This document shows, one piece after another, positions 43,848 to 52,669 of a stretch of 64,000 nucleotides of DNA (positions within the stretch are counted from its first letter, which is position 1; each line of letters begins with the position of its first letter). The stretch covers positions 5,089,001 through 5,153,000 of the forward strand of contig NZ_CP154260.1 in NCBI RefSeq assembly GCF_039545795.1, written 5' to 3'. Source of the stretch: Chitinophaga niabensis (lineage in GTDB: Bacteria; Bacteroidota; Bacteroidia; Chitinophagales; Chitinophagaceae). The notes beneath the pieces were generated by a model. The model was not told the origin of the DNA. It saw nothing but the letters and a program-made list of their open reading frames with translations, and searched no databases. The position numbers were made by a program, and so were the translations under genes.

Positions 43848-45035
43848 ATGGCAAGACGGCTTTTACTAATGTTGTTTATCTTTGTGGTGAGCGATATTTA
43901 TTTCTATCAGGCGATCTCTACCCTCACAGGGAATCCGCTGGTCCATTTAGGTTATTGGTTGATTGACATTACATTGTTTGCAGGGATCCTGTTTATCATA
44001 TTTGCCCGCAGAACGGGCAATAATGCACAACGTTTTATTGCAATACTGATATCAGCCATGTTGCTGATGTTCATTCCCAAAGTATTTTCTTCACTGGTTT
44101 TGCTGGCGGAAGATATCGTGCGGGTGTTTGAAGGGTTTCCTCCGAGAAGTATTTATGTAAGTGAAGCAGCGGCTGTACTCGCCGGGATATTTTTCCTGAT
44201 CATCCTGTTTGGTTTAACACGCGGCAGGCACTTTTATAAAATAAAAAGAGAAACCTTGTACTTCCCCGACCTGCCCGAAGCATTTGACGGCTTCACGATC
44301 ACACAGTTATCCGATGTGCATTCCGGTAGTCTCAGTGATGTTAAAGGTGTACAAAAAGGCCTTGACATGGCAGATGCGCAAAACAGTGATCTGCTGTTAT
44401 TCACAGGCGATCTTGTGAACAACATGGCTTCGGAAATGATGCCCTGGATACCTTTGTTTGCAAAGCTTAAAGCGCCCTATGGTAAATACTCGGTTTTAGG
44501 GAATCATGATTATGGGGACTATATCAGATGGGAAAGTGCTACAGCCAAGGATGCCAATCTTAATCACCTGAAAGAGATCCATGCTGAAATTGGCTTCAGA
44601 CTGTTACTGAACGAATCGGTAACCATCAGCAAACAGGGACAGAGCATTGCGCTTATTGGTGTAGAGAACTGGGGGAAAGGCGGCTTTCACAAATACGGTG
44701 ATCTGAAAAGAGCAACTGCTGAAGTACCGGATAATGCTTTTAAAATATTAATGTCGCATGATCCTTCACATTGGGATGAAGTGACGGTAGACCATGATCA
44801 GCATGTTCATCTTACACTGGCCGGGCATACGCATGGGATGCAGTTTGGCATTGAACTTTTCGGGTTTAAATGGAGCCCTGTAAAGTACGTCTACAAACAG
44901 TGGGCAGGATTATATCAACAGGATGGAAAGTACCTGTATGTGAACAGGGGCTTCGGTTATCACGGATTAAAAGGAAGGGTGGGTATATGGCCTGAGATCA
45001 CTGTGCTTACGCTAAAGCGGGGGAATCCCGGATAG
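43848..45035 (+). CDS. Membrane-bound metallophosphoesterase
   Basis: A 395-residue calcineurin-like phosphoesterase. Four N-terminal helices (about 5-25, 35-53, 65-87 and 107-123) anchor it in the inner membrane. The catalytic domain has all the metal motifs: DVH (Asp156, His158), GD (Asp188), GNHD (218-221), His304 in LMSHD and GHTH (326-329). This matches the YkuE/YaeI-like group, some of which act on lipid phosphates at the membrane; its substrate is not known. It is transcribed alone, with operator-like dyads upstream and a bidirectional terminator downstream. Confidence 0.9.
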   Translation: MARRLLLMLFIFVVSDIYFYQAISTLTGNPLVHLGYWLIDITLFAGILFIIFARRTGNNAQRFIAILISAMLLMFIPKVFSSLVLLAEDIVRVFEGFPPRSIYVSEAAAVLAGIFFLIILFGLTRGRHFYKIKRETLYFPDLPEAFDGFTITQLSDVHSGSLSDVKGVQKGLDMADAQNSDLLLFTGDLVNNMASEMMPWIPLFAKLKAPYGKYSVLGNHDYGDYIRWESATAKDANLNHLKEIHAEIGFRLLLNESVTISKQGQSIALIGVENWGKGGFHKYGDLKRATAEVPDNAFKILMSHDPSHWDEVTVDHDQHVHLTLAGHTHGMQFGIELFGFKWSPVKYVYKQWAGLYQQDGKYLYVNRGFGYHGLKGRVGIWPEITVLTLKRGNPG

Positions 45036-45044
45036 TCAGAAGTC

Positions 45045-45076
45045 AAAAAAGGCTGCCAGCGTTCCGGCAGCCTTTT
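45045..45076. terminator. Bidirectional terminator between convergent genes
   Basis: GGCTGCC (45051-45057) pairs with GGCAGCC (45066-45072), preceded by six A residues and followed by four T residues, so it can end transcription from both the metallophosphoesterase and the SusD gene. Confidence 0.88.
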
Positions 45077-45095
45077 GGATATAAAAGAATAGTTA

Positions 45096-46946
45096 TTACC
45101 AGTTCGGGCTCTGTATCAAGGTGGGGGCATTGGCCAGCTCACTTTGCATCAACGGCCAGAAATAGTTCTTCGAAGTAAAGATCCTGTCTTCCAACTTAAA
45201 CCGCTCCATCCTGTATTTAATTCCACCAATTACAATAGCACCGGCGGGGTCTTCAACAGGACGCATGCCATGCGCCAGGCGCTGCGTTCTTGGATAAGGC
45301 CATACTGCTGCGGGATTAGGAGCTCCTTCATAGCTGTTTTGCTGTGCCAGCTCTGCCGGAGAATCCGGTTCCAGGTTCCAGCGGGCATAGAAGTAGCGCT
45401 TGTTTTCATAGAAAAGTTCAACCCGCCTCTCACGCTGAATGTATTTGTGCATTGCTTCTTCATCCAATCCGGGAGGCACAGGCGCCATAAATGAGCGGGC
45501 GCGCAGGGTGTTCAACATGTCATACACTTCTGCACCCGGACCACTGAACCGGTTCATTGCCTCAGCATAGATCAGCATCATTTCCGGCAGGCGGATAACA
45601 GGAAAGTGTAAAGGCCAGCTGCCGCTGCGTTTCCAATCTTCATGATAGAACTTGCGCAGGTAGTAGCCTGTGAAGGTTGCATTACTGGCCCCTATCTTAT
45701 CTGCACCGCTGGCTGTATTGATCACCTTGTTCTGGTAAGTACAGCCATGATACATAATATCAGAATAAAAACGGGGATCGCGTTTAGCATATGGATCGTT
45801 CACGTTCCAGCCTTTGGCTGCAGCCTGCGGATCGTAAGTAGCATACCCGTAACCATCATTTCCTACAAATTCATATTCATCCACCTGTTCCTGGATCGGT
45901 TGCAAACGGGCGCCACCACCATAAGAGGGTGGAATATAGTCACCTTGCCATGATTCTGCCTTGTTATTCGAAATGTAAAATACCCACTCATTGATAATAG
46001 CCTGCTGATCGATATAGATCTGCTTTATTCTCGCATATACCTTGTTGTTGCTTTCCGGCTGCCAGTCAGTCCCTTTCCCTGCATATAAACTGTAACGTGG
46101 TGTTGAACCATTTTTCAGGTCTAACACCGCTTTTGCAGCATCAGCGGCCAGTTTCCATTTACTCTTGTCGTAAGCAGCATATTGGGTACGGCCAGCACGG
46201 GTATCGCTGCCGGGCAATTTTCCTCCATTGTACATAGGGCTTGCGTTCATATAAAGGACAATCGCTTTTAAAGCCATCGCAGCACCTTTGTCCGCCCGTC
46301 CGAATTCACCATCATCATGCCGTACAGGTAACTCAGCAATGGCAAAGTCGAGGTCTTTGACGATCTTCGTCACAAATTCAGGCCATGGCTGGCGGGCGAA
46401 TTGCTCGCCACCAGAGGCACTGGCCACATAATCCATATAAACAATGTCACCATAGAAGCGGGCTGCCAGCCAGTGAAAATATGCACGCAGAAAAGTTGCT
46501 TCGGCTACACGATTCTTCAGATCGCCTTCGCGAAGCGGGTTGTCCGGAGAATTATATTTTTTCACCCCTTCCAGGAATACATTCGCTTTGCGGATGGAGT
46601 TATAATAATCCGGCCAGTAAATACCATTGGCTTTGGAAGGCATCCCGATGGATGGCCCAAAACTTCCGAAGTTGAACAGGTCAGGAGTACCTGTTTCTAC
46701 CTTGGTTCCTTTACATTCATCGGTTATACCGGCAATGGAGAAATCCTGCAGGGTAACAATCCCTCTGTCCCGGTCCCGCATGTCACGATACAATTTGTTC
46801 GCTTCACCGTTTACGCGGTCCCAGTTAGTGAATACCTGTTGTTCGTTGAGTTTGCTATCAGGTTGCCTGTCGAGGAATTTTTCGCAGGAGCTGGCGCTGA
46901 TCATTGCGCTGATTGCTATTAAGAGGGTATATTTTCTTTGTTTCAT
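45096..46946 (-). CDS. SusD/RagB-family surface lipoprotein
   Basis: A 616-residue SusD-type lipoprotein (lipobox ASSC, Cys21) and lid of the STN-containing SusC encoded 10 bp upstream. It has the early helix NWDRVNGEANKLYRDMRDRD, TPR-like helices, and the C-terminal signature ERRVELFYENKRYFYARWN, which differs slightly from the usual LCFEGHRYFD. It is the longest SusD in the window. It ends the ECF sigma-FecR-SusC-SusD group, closed by the terminator at 45045. No enzyme gene accompanies this pair. Confidence 0.92.
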   Translation of the reverse strand: MKQRKYTLLIAISAMISASSCEKFLDRQPDSKLNEQQVFTNWDRVNGEANKLYRDMRDRDRGIVTLQDFSIAGITDECKGTKVETGTPDLFNFGSFGPSIGMPSKANGIYWPDYYNSIRKANVFLEGVKKYNSPDNPLREGDLKNRVAEATFLRAYFHWLAARFYGDIVYMDYVASASGGEQFARQPWPEFVTKIVKDLDFAIAELPVRHDDGEFGRADKGAAMALKAIVLYMNASPMYNGGKLPGSDTRAGRTQYAAYDKSKWKLAADAAKAVLDLKNGSTPRYSLYAGKGTDWQPESNNKVYARIKQIYIDQQAIINEWVFYISNNKAESWQGDYIPPSYGGGARLQPIQEQVDEYEFVGNDGYGYATYDPQAAAKGWNVNDPYAKRDPRFYSDIMYHGCTYQNKVINTASGADKIGASNATFTGYYLRKFYHEDWKRSGSWPLHFPVIRLPEMMLIYAEAMNRFSGPGAEVYDMLNTLRARSFMAPVPPGLDEEAMHKYIQRERRVELFYENKRYFYARWNLEPDSPAELAQQNSYEGAPNPAAVWPYPRTQRLAHGMRPVEDPAGAIVIGGIKYRMERFKLEDRIFTSKNYFWPLMQSELANAPTLIQSPNW

Positions 46947-46956
46947 GATTGCTGCT

Positions 46957-49900
46957 TTAGAAGGTTACGTAAACACCCAGATTATATACTTTCTGAATAG
47001 GATACCAGTCACCGCCGGTATTGGTTTCGGGATCCACGTCGAAAGTGGATAATTTGTCCCAGGTAGCCAGGTTCAGGCCTTGAGCATAGAACCTTGTTTT
47101 CGCAAGCCCCAATCTCTTCAGGAACTTGGGAGAGAGGGAATATCCAATTTCAAGGCTTTTCAAACGCATGTATGAAGCGTCTGCGAGAAATAATGAGCTA
47201 TTCGGGTTTTTGTTATTCAGATGTGTTCCGTAGTGCAATGCCGGATAGGTAGCAGTAGCTGCTGTTGCCGGTGTCCAGCGGGCAAGGTGGAATTTCTTCA
47301 CACGACCGATGATGTCCTGTCCGTAAGTCGGGAAATCCCAGGCTGCGGCATTGATCAACTGTACACTGGTATTGGTGGCACCCTGGAACAAGATGCTGAC
47401 ATCAAAACTTTTGTAAGATACCCCCATAGGAATACCGAACTGGATCTCAGGATTGCGGGGATTGCCCATCGCGATCCGATCTTCCTGATCTGTGATCTGT
47501 CCGTCACCATTCTGGTCTTTATACACTACATCCCCTGGTATCAACGCACCCCATTTCTGATAGTTGGAAGCATTCAAAGCGTCCGCTTCCGCCTGGTCTT
47601 TTACAAAATGGCTGAACTCAAATACAAACTGCTCACCGATACGCTTTCCGGTACGGCGTGCATAGTCTACATTCTTGCCATTAGCAGCGATACGTTCTAT
47701 TTCGTTGATGTAAATGATCTTGTTCCTCGCAAAGGATACATTCGGACGAATGTAATAGCTGAAACTCTTGCCGATATTATCTGACCAGCCGACCTCCAGG
47801 TCAAATCCTTTATTGTCTACCACACCCAGATTAAGTTGTGGCGCATTCTGACCAACAACGGCAGATACGTTCCTGGTTCCATAGTCATTAGGGATATTGG
47901 TAAGGATGTCGTAACGATGCTCTTTGAAAACATCTACCGTAAGGCTCAGGCGATTATTCAATGTTCTTGCTTCAACACCAATATTGGCTTTCTTCGCTTT
48001 CTCCCAGGTCAGTGCCCGGTTGGCCAATGGCGCTTCGTATACGTTAGCCGGTGCGCCGTTATTCTGACCAATACCAAAATTGTATGTATCACCATTTACT
48101 TCAAAAAACTGCAGGTAACCAAAACGGATGCCTGGCAGCAGATCGCTACCTACCAATCCGTAAGAACCTCTCACCTTCAGGTAATTGATGACGGAGTTTT
48201 CCATGAAATTCTCGTTGCTGATCACCCATCCTGCGGCAACGGCAGGGAAGAAACCATAACGGGCACCTTTGGGAAAGTTCTCCGATCCATTGTAACCGGC
48301 ATTGAACTCAAACAGGTAACGATCGTTGTAGTTGTAAGTGGCCCTGAAAGCCAGCCCCTGGTTACCAAAAGGAACCTCATTGGTCAGGGTCCGGCGTTGG
48401 CGGAGTCCCAGCAACATCCCGCTCACACTATGTTTGCCGAAGGAGCGGGCATAGTTCAATGTCACCTGCAAATGGTTTTTGCGTTGTGCACCCGGGGTGT
48501 TGCCATCATAACCGTTGTTCATAGTAGCATTATCCGAACGTTTCGGCGTAATATATGCACCCTCATAATGGCCGCCGGTGGGATTCATGAATATATCAAC
48601 GCCGGCCTGCGGATAGAAAGTAGCGTACCCTCCATACTCGCGGTAACCTTCAGACTCATGCGGGATTGTTCTGTTAACGGTATTACCACTCTGTACATCA
48701 TAAGAATATTGTACTTCGAAGGTCAGGCCCTTGGTAATGAAATCCAATTTGTGGCCGAGTGCAAAACTTCCATCCATGAACGTTTTGTATTCATTGATAA
48801 ACCCTGAGTAGGCTATCTCACCAAGGATATTATAACGATACAACTGAGTACCGAACAACAAACCTTCCGGATGTTTGTAGATGTGGGACTTGTTAGCCGG
48901 GTTTTCGTTATTCTCCAATATGATCGGATAGATAGAAGGTTGCGTATTGGCGATATTCACCACACGCGCAGCGGTAGTACCCGGTGCGATCCTGTTCTGG
49001 ATGCGGCCACCAAGGTTCAAACGCGCATAAAAATTATCCGTGATATTGATGTCGATATTGGAGCGGAAGTTATAACGTTTAAAAACCGCGTTGGTATTAT
49101 AAGGGCTCAGTTTGGTATGCTTGTAGTTACCATCCTGGTTCATATAACCAGCCATTACAAAGTATTTCACGGTCTTGTTACCACCCTGGATGTTCAGGCT
49201 GTAATCCTGCTGCATACTGGGTTTGAAAGCATAATCGAACAGATCTATGTTATAGCCCAGACCATCTGAGTTATCACCTTTTGCTTTCTTGAAATTCTCA
49301 ATAGCCTCTGCAGTAAATCTTGTACGGGTACTTTTATCATTGTCCTGCGCCTCATTATATAACATGGCATAATCTGCAGAGCCCAGGTACTCCGGGAATT
49401 TTATTGGTGCGGAAACACCACCGGCAGCTTTGAAGGTAACATTGGGTTTGTCCATCAACTTACCTCTGCGCGTGGTAACCAGGATAACACCATTAGCACC
49501 TCTTACACCAAAAACCGCTGTGGCGGACGCATCCTTTAATAAGGAAAAGGTTTCTACTTCCTCCGGGTTCAGATACTGGAAGTCGCGCTCGATACCATCT
49601 ACGATCACGATGGGCTTTTGAGAGTTGTTTCCTGTATTGTAAGTAGCCATCCCGCGAATAAACACATCACTCTGGTCTACACCGGGCTCACCACCCACAA
49701 ACTGGTTCACCAGCAAACCAGGCAGCCTTCCTGCAAGTGCATTAGAGAGGTTGGTAGTAGGGCTTTGGCGCAGTTCGTTGGTTCCGATAGACGTTACAGC
49801 GCCTACCACAGATACCTTCTTCTGTGTTCCGTAGCCCACCACAACTACATCGTTCAATGAAGATACTTGTTGGGTAAGCATCACAGCTATAGTAGCATTC

Positions 49901-50487
49901 TCTTTGCCTACACGAAGGTTCTCCGTTTTAAATCCGATAAATGTAAAACTCAATACGCTGTTATCGGGAACCGTAATGGTAAAATTACCATCTATATCGG
50001 TAAACACACCGGTAGTGGAACCGATTACAGAAACCGATACGCCGGCAAGCCCGACACCGTTAAAATCCGTCACCTTTCCTTTGATCACAACAGGCGGTGA
50101 TGGATGACCAGTCACTACTTTTACTGCATTCTTCCTGACAACAGTGATAGTCTTCTGTGTGATGGTGAAGCCAAAGGGCTGATCCTTGAAACAGATGTCC
50201 AGCACTTCCTCAATGCTGGCATCTTTTACATCAATATCCACCTTCTTCGCCTCTTTCAGCAGCTCATCCTTGTAAAAGAACTGGTAGCCTGTTTTCCGGT
50301 GGATCTCTTTAAATACTTTTTCCAACGATACATTTCGTTGCGACATGGTGATCTGGGCAAAGGTCTTGGCATTTGCACAAAAATTTGCCACGATGAGCAA
50401 AAATGTGGTCAGTTTCACGACCCGCATTAGCCTGGTTACAACCAACCAATCTGGCTTACTCGCCAATAAGAATAGTCTCTTGTTCAT
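46957..50487 (-). CDS. SusC-family transporter with N-terminal STN signalling domain
   Basis: A 1176-residue SusC-type receptor. A long N-terminus with a hydrophobic stretch ends at about residue 45 (KTFAQ), followed by an STN domain (about 47-118, with ITMSQRNVSLEKVFKEIHRK), a carboxypeptidase-regulatory-like domain (about 130-215), the plug with KPIVIVDGIERD and TAVFGVRGANGVILVTT, and the barrel. The STN domain is what contacts a FecR-type anti-sigma factor in the periplasm, and a FecR gene lies 95 bp upstream. So ligand binding probably switches on its own operon through the ECF sigma factor. The ligand is unknown. Confidence 0.94.
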   Translation of the reverse strand: MNKRLFLLASKPDWLVVTRLMRVVKLTTFLLIVANFCANAKTFAQITMSQRNVSLEKVFKEIHRKTGYQFFYKDELLKEAKKVDIDVKDASIEEVLDICFKDQPFGFTITQKTITVVRKNAVKVVTGHPSPPVVIKGKVTDFNGVGLAGVSVSVIGSTTGVFTDIDGNFTITVPDNSVLSFTFIGFKTENLRVGKENATIAVMLTQQVSSLNDVVVVGYGTQKKVSVVGAVTSIGTNELRQSPTTNLSNALAGRLPGLLVNQFVGGEPGVDQSDVFIRGMATYNTGNNSQKPIVIVDGIERDFQYLNPEEVETFSLLKDASATAVFGVRGANGVILVTTRRGKLMDKPNVTFKAAGGVSAPIKFPEYLGSADYAMLYNEAQDNDKSTRTRFTAEAIENFKKAKGDNSDGLGYNIDLFDYAFKPSMQQDYSLNIQGGNKTVKYFVMAGYMNQDGNYKHTKLSPYNTNAVFKRYNFRSNIDINITDNFYARLNLGGRIQNRIAPGTTAARVVNIANTQPSIYPIILENNENPANKSHIYKHPEGLLFGTQLYRYNILGEIAYSGFINEYKTFMDGSFALGHKLDFITKGLTFEVQYSYDVQSGNTVNRTIPHESEGYREYGGYATFYPQAGVDIFMNPTGGHYEGAYITPKRSDNATMNNGYDGNTPGAQRKNHLQVTLNYARSFGKHSVSGMLLGLRQRRTLTNEVPFGNQGLAFRATYNYNDRYLFEFNAGYNGSENFPKGARYGFFPAVAAGWVISNENFMENSVINYLKVRGSYGLVGSDLLPGIRFGYLQFFEVNGDTYNFGIGQNNGAPANVYEAPLANRALTWEKAKKANIGVEARTLNNRLSLTVDVFKEHRYDILTNIPNDYGTRNVSAVVGQNAPQLNLGVVDNKGFDLEVGWSDNIGKSFSYYIRPNVSFARNKIIYINEIERIAANGKNVDYARRTGKRIGEQFVFEFSHFVKDQAEADALNASNYQKWGALIPGDVVYKDQNGDGQITDQEDRIAMGNPRNPEIQFGIPMGVSYKSFDVSILFQGATNTSVQLINAAAWDFPTYGQDIIGRVKKFHLARWTPATAATATYPALHYGTHLNNKNPNSSLFLADASYMRLKSLEIGYSLSPKFLKRLGLAKTRFYAQGLNLATWDKLSTFDVDPETNTGGDWYPIQKVYNLGVYVTF

Positions 50488-50550
50488 AAAGTGGTAATTA
50501 GATTAATAGCAAATCTGTTACGACTGTTTTGGGAACAGCGTTCATATATT

Positions 50551-50569
50551 AAAGGGGATCGTCCCCTTT
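50551..50569. repeat. Perfect 8-bp hairpin between fecR and susC
   Basis: AAAGGGGA (50551-50558) pairs perfectly with TCCCCTTT (50562-50569) around a 3-base loop, in the 95-bp gap between FecR and SusC. On the minus strand only TTTAATATA follows, so termination would be weak; it may reduce read-through or mark an internal promoter boundary. Confidence 0.5.
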
Positions 50570-50582
50570 GAACTAAACTTTA

Positions 50583-51755
50583 CTAATGGCCTTCGGACAC
50601 TATGATCTTGCGGTCCTCTATCTTAAAGTCAACACCACCAGCCTTCATGATCTGCAATACCTGAGAGATATTGTTTTCCCGGCTTACAATCCCGGAATAA
50701 TGCCCTGTTGGCACCTTCCCTTCATATACTACGTCTATATCGTACCATCGGGATATCTGCCGCATAATGCGCTGAATGTCCCATGAATTGAAGTTAAACC
50801 AGCCGTTCTTCCAGGCCATTTCCTCATCCACATCAACAATTTGGGTTTTTATTGTTTCGTCATGAAAGATCTGTGCCTGTACCCCAGGCTTCAATATTTT
50901 AAATCTGTCTCCTTTGGATACCTTTACCGCTCCCTCAAGCAAGGTAGTGGTCATCATGTTTTCATCTTCATAGGCCATGATATTGAAATGGGTACCCAAT
51001 ACTGAAATCGTTGCTTCTTTTGCAGTTACGAGAAATGGTTTTGTTTTATTTTTTGCTACCTCAAAATATGCTTCGCCTGTAATGCTTACGCTTCTTGTAT
51101 CGCCATTAAAAGTGGCCGGGAAGCGGATGCTGGAATTGGCATTGAGCCATACCCTGGTGCCGTCAGACAGTACCAGGCAATATTGTCCGCCCCGTGGTGT
51201 GGACAATGTATTATATACCAACTCACCTGTGCCGTTTTTATTGGCACCATATGCCAGTATGGATGAACGATTGTTGACGACCAGCGCACCTCCCTGAGTT
51301 GTCAGTTTGCCCTCCCGTGAGGAGTCCAGTTCAATATGGGAACCGTCCGCCAGTGTTAATATGGCTTTATTCCCGCCGGGCTTGATCACATAGGAAGCAG
51401 ACTGTTCTTCGACATCCTCATTCACCGGCATCTGATCACTCATCCAATAATAACTTCCGACGAATAACGCAAACACTGCTGCGGCAGCGGCTGCAGGCCA
51501 CCAACGCCTATTTCCGCGTGCTGGCTTTAGGACCCTCCCTTGTTGCAGAATAGCTATTAACGTTTCCTTTCCCTTTTCTTCACTGATCGGCTGATGATCA
51601 CCCTGGTGCTGCTCCCATAATTCGGCTAGCAGGCTTTTAAGAGCCTCATCATGCCTGCTGTCCTCAACCGCTTCCATCAATTCATCTACTTCCGCGGTTG
51701 TAGCAGTTTTATTAAAATAAATACTCAACAGATAAGCCAGTCTAGCTTTATGCAT
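50583..51755 (-). CDS. FecR-family anti-sigma factor
   Basis: A 390-residue membrane anti-sigma factor. The N-terminal cytoplasmic part (1-80) would bind the ECF sigma factor; one membrane helix spans about 86-105; the periplasmic FecR domain (about 185-280, with the hallmark LNANSSIRFPATFNGDTRSV) and a C-terminal DUF4974/STN-like domain (about 310-390, FNSWDIQRIMRQISRWYDID) contact the STN domain of SusC. Its place between an ECF sigma gene and an STN-SusC gene is the classic arrangement. The 94-bp leader contains an 8-bp hairpin. Confidence 0.94.
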   Translation of the reverse strand: MHKARLAYLLSIYFNKTATTAEVDELMEAVEDSRHDEALKSLLAELWEQHQGDHQPISEEKGKETLIAILQQGRVLKPARGNRRWWPAAAAAAVFALFVGSYYWMSDQMPVNEDVEEQSASYVIKPGGNKAILTLADGSHIELDSSREGKLTTQGGALVVNNRSSILAYGANKNGTGELVYNTLSTPRGGQYCLVLSDGTRVWLNANSSIRFPATFNGDTRSVSITGEAYFEVAKNKTKPFLVTAKEATISVLGTHFNIMAYEDENMMTTTLLEGAVKVSKGDRFKILKPGVQAQIFHDETIKTQIVDVDEEMAWKNGWFNFNSWDIQRIMRQISRWYDIDVVYEGKVPTGHYSGIVSRENNISQVLQIMKAGGVDFKIEDRKIIVSEGH

Positions 51756-51787
51756 ATATATTATTCAGTGAAGAAAAGAATGATTGC

Positions 51788-51812
51788 TCCTGTTGACCGT
51801 AAGACAACAGGA
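51788..51812. repeat. 8-bp hairpin between the ECF sigma and fecR genes
   Basis: TCCTGTTG (51788-51795) and CAACAGGA (51805-51812) are perfect inverted copies with a 9-base spacer. It lies in the leader of FecR and after the sigma gene; no T-run follows on the minus strand, so its role (weak termination or mRNA stability) is open. Confidence 0.4.
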
Positions 51813-51849
51813 TTATGCAAAAGAGGTAATGAAATTCGAAAAAATTTTT

Positions 51850-52440
51850 CTAATTGCGGAATAACAAAGAAATAATAAGGATCAAAGAGCGGAGATTGGT
51901 ACGGAGATGATCTCTTAAGAACCTCAGCGCCAATACCATATGCTTTTTGACGGTTTCGTGGGAGATATTGAGCTTTCTGGCAATGAGCTCGTGAGATATA
52001 CCTTCTTTCCGGCTTAACAGGAAAACGCTTCTTTGCCTGGGAGGGAGTAGTTCCACCGCCTTTTCAACAAGCTGGAGCACATCGGCTGATGCCGGCTCTT
52101 CATAATGGGATGTAGTCTGAAGTTCATAATATTCGTAGGCTTTCTGGCGGTTCCTTAGCCGGGCAGTTTGTTTGAGGCAGTTAAATGCATGGTTTCTGGC
52201 CACTGTGAAGAGATAGGCTTTGAAACTATCAACCTGGGCCAATGCCTGGCGGTTGATCCATATTTTCAGGAATACATCCTGAACGATCTCCTGGGCAATG
52301 TCTTCGGATTCTGCTATACGAATAATGAAATCTCCAAGCTGGTTGTAGTAGTTATTAAACAAAACTGCAAAGGCATTTTCATTGCCTTCTGCAACACGCA
52401 TCAGTAGCGCCTTTTCATTAGTAGAGGAATTTCCCGGCAA
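51850..52440 (-). CDS. ECF-type RNA polymerase sigma factor
   Basis: A sigma-70 factor of the extracytoplasmic-function class, the partner of the FecR gene downstream. Region 2 (about 15-80, VFLKIWINRQALAQVDSFKA) and region 4 (about 125-180, LLPPRQRSVFLLSRKEGIS then SHETVKKHMVLALRFL) are present. The open frame continues upstream to 52545 with a hydrophobic, AT-rich stretch not seen in ECF factors. I therefore start it at TTG 52440 (196 aa), which gives the usual short lead-in to ALLMRVAEGNENAF. The first ATG in frame is at 52401 and would cut into region 2. A promoter-like pair lies just upstream. Confidence 0.87.
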   Translation of the reverse strand: MPGNSSTNEKALLMRVAEGNENAFAVLFNNYYNQLGDFIIRIAESEDIAQEIVQDVFLKIWINRQALAQVDSFKAYLFTVARNHAFNCLKQTARLRNRQKAYEYYELQTTSHYEEPASADVLQLVEKAVELLPPRQRSVFLLSRKEGISHELIARKLNISHETVKKHMVLALRFLRDHLRTNLRSLILIISLLFRN

Positions 52441-52475
52441 GAAATTTTGATTGTAATGGTTAAATGGTTTGAGTA

Positions 52476-52506
52476 CAAGATAAAGAAATAAAATTATAAT
52501 TATCAA
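52476..52506 (-). promoter_or_regulatory. Candidate promoter of the ECF sigma gene
   Basis: On the minus strand TTG (52506-52504) and TATCTTG (52482-52476) resemble the -33 and -7 elements with 21 bases between. Transcription would begin near 52470, downstream of the TTG at 52545, which supports the shorter sigma factor. Confidence 0.35.
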
Positions 52507-52587
52507 GTTAAGTTTCCCTGAAGTGGTATTGCCTGTTTTAATCAATTAACCCCTGAAGCTTTGTGATCTGAGAAATTATCGTATTAT

Positions 52588-52624
52588 AAAAAAGCATAAA
52601 GCAGGGAATTCTCCCTGCTTTATG
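52588..52624 (-). terminator. Terminator of the SusCD-ABC transporter operon
   Basis: On the minus strand CATAAAGCAGGGA pairs perfectly (13 bp) with TCCCTGCTTTATG around a 4-base loop, followed by C and six T residues. It lies 46 bp past the stop of the GldFG-like gene. Confidence 0.92.
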
Positions 52625-52669
52625 GCCAGTAATCGTTAGCCCTTCGTTTCCTTTATTAATGGCTTGAGT

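Noticed and set aside
47836..48807. Long plus-strand open frame (323 codons) opposite SusC
   Set aside because: It is antisense to a clear SusC gene and has no protein-family features; codon bias of the true gene creates it.
52441..52545. N-terminal extension of the ECF sigma factor to TTG 52545
   Set aside because: The extension is hydrophobic, AT-rich, unlike ECF factors, and contains promoter-like elements.
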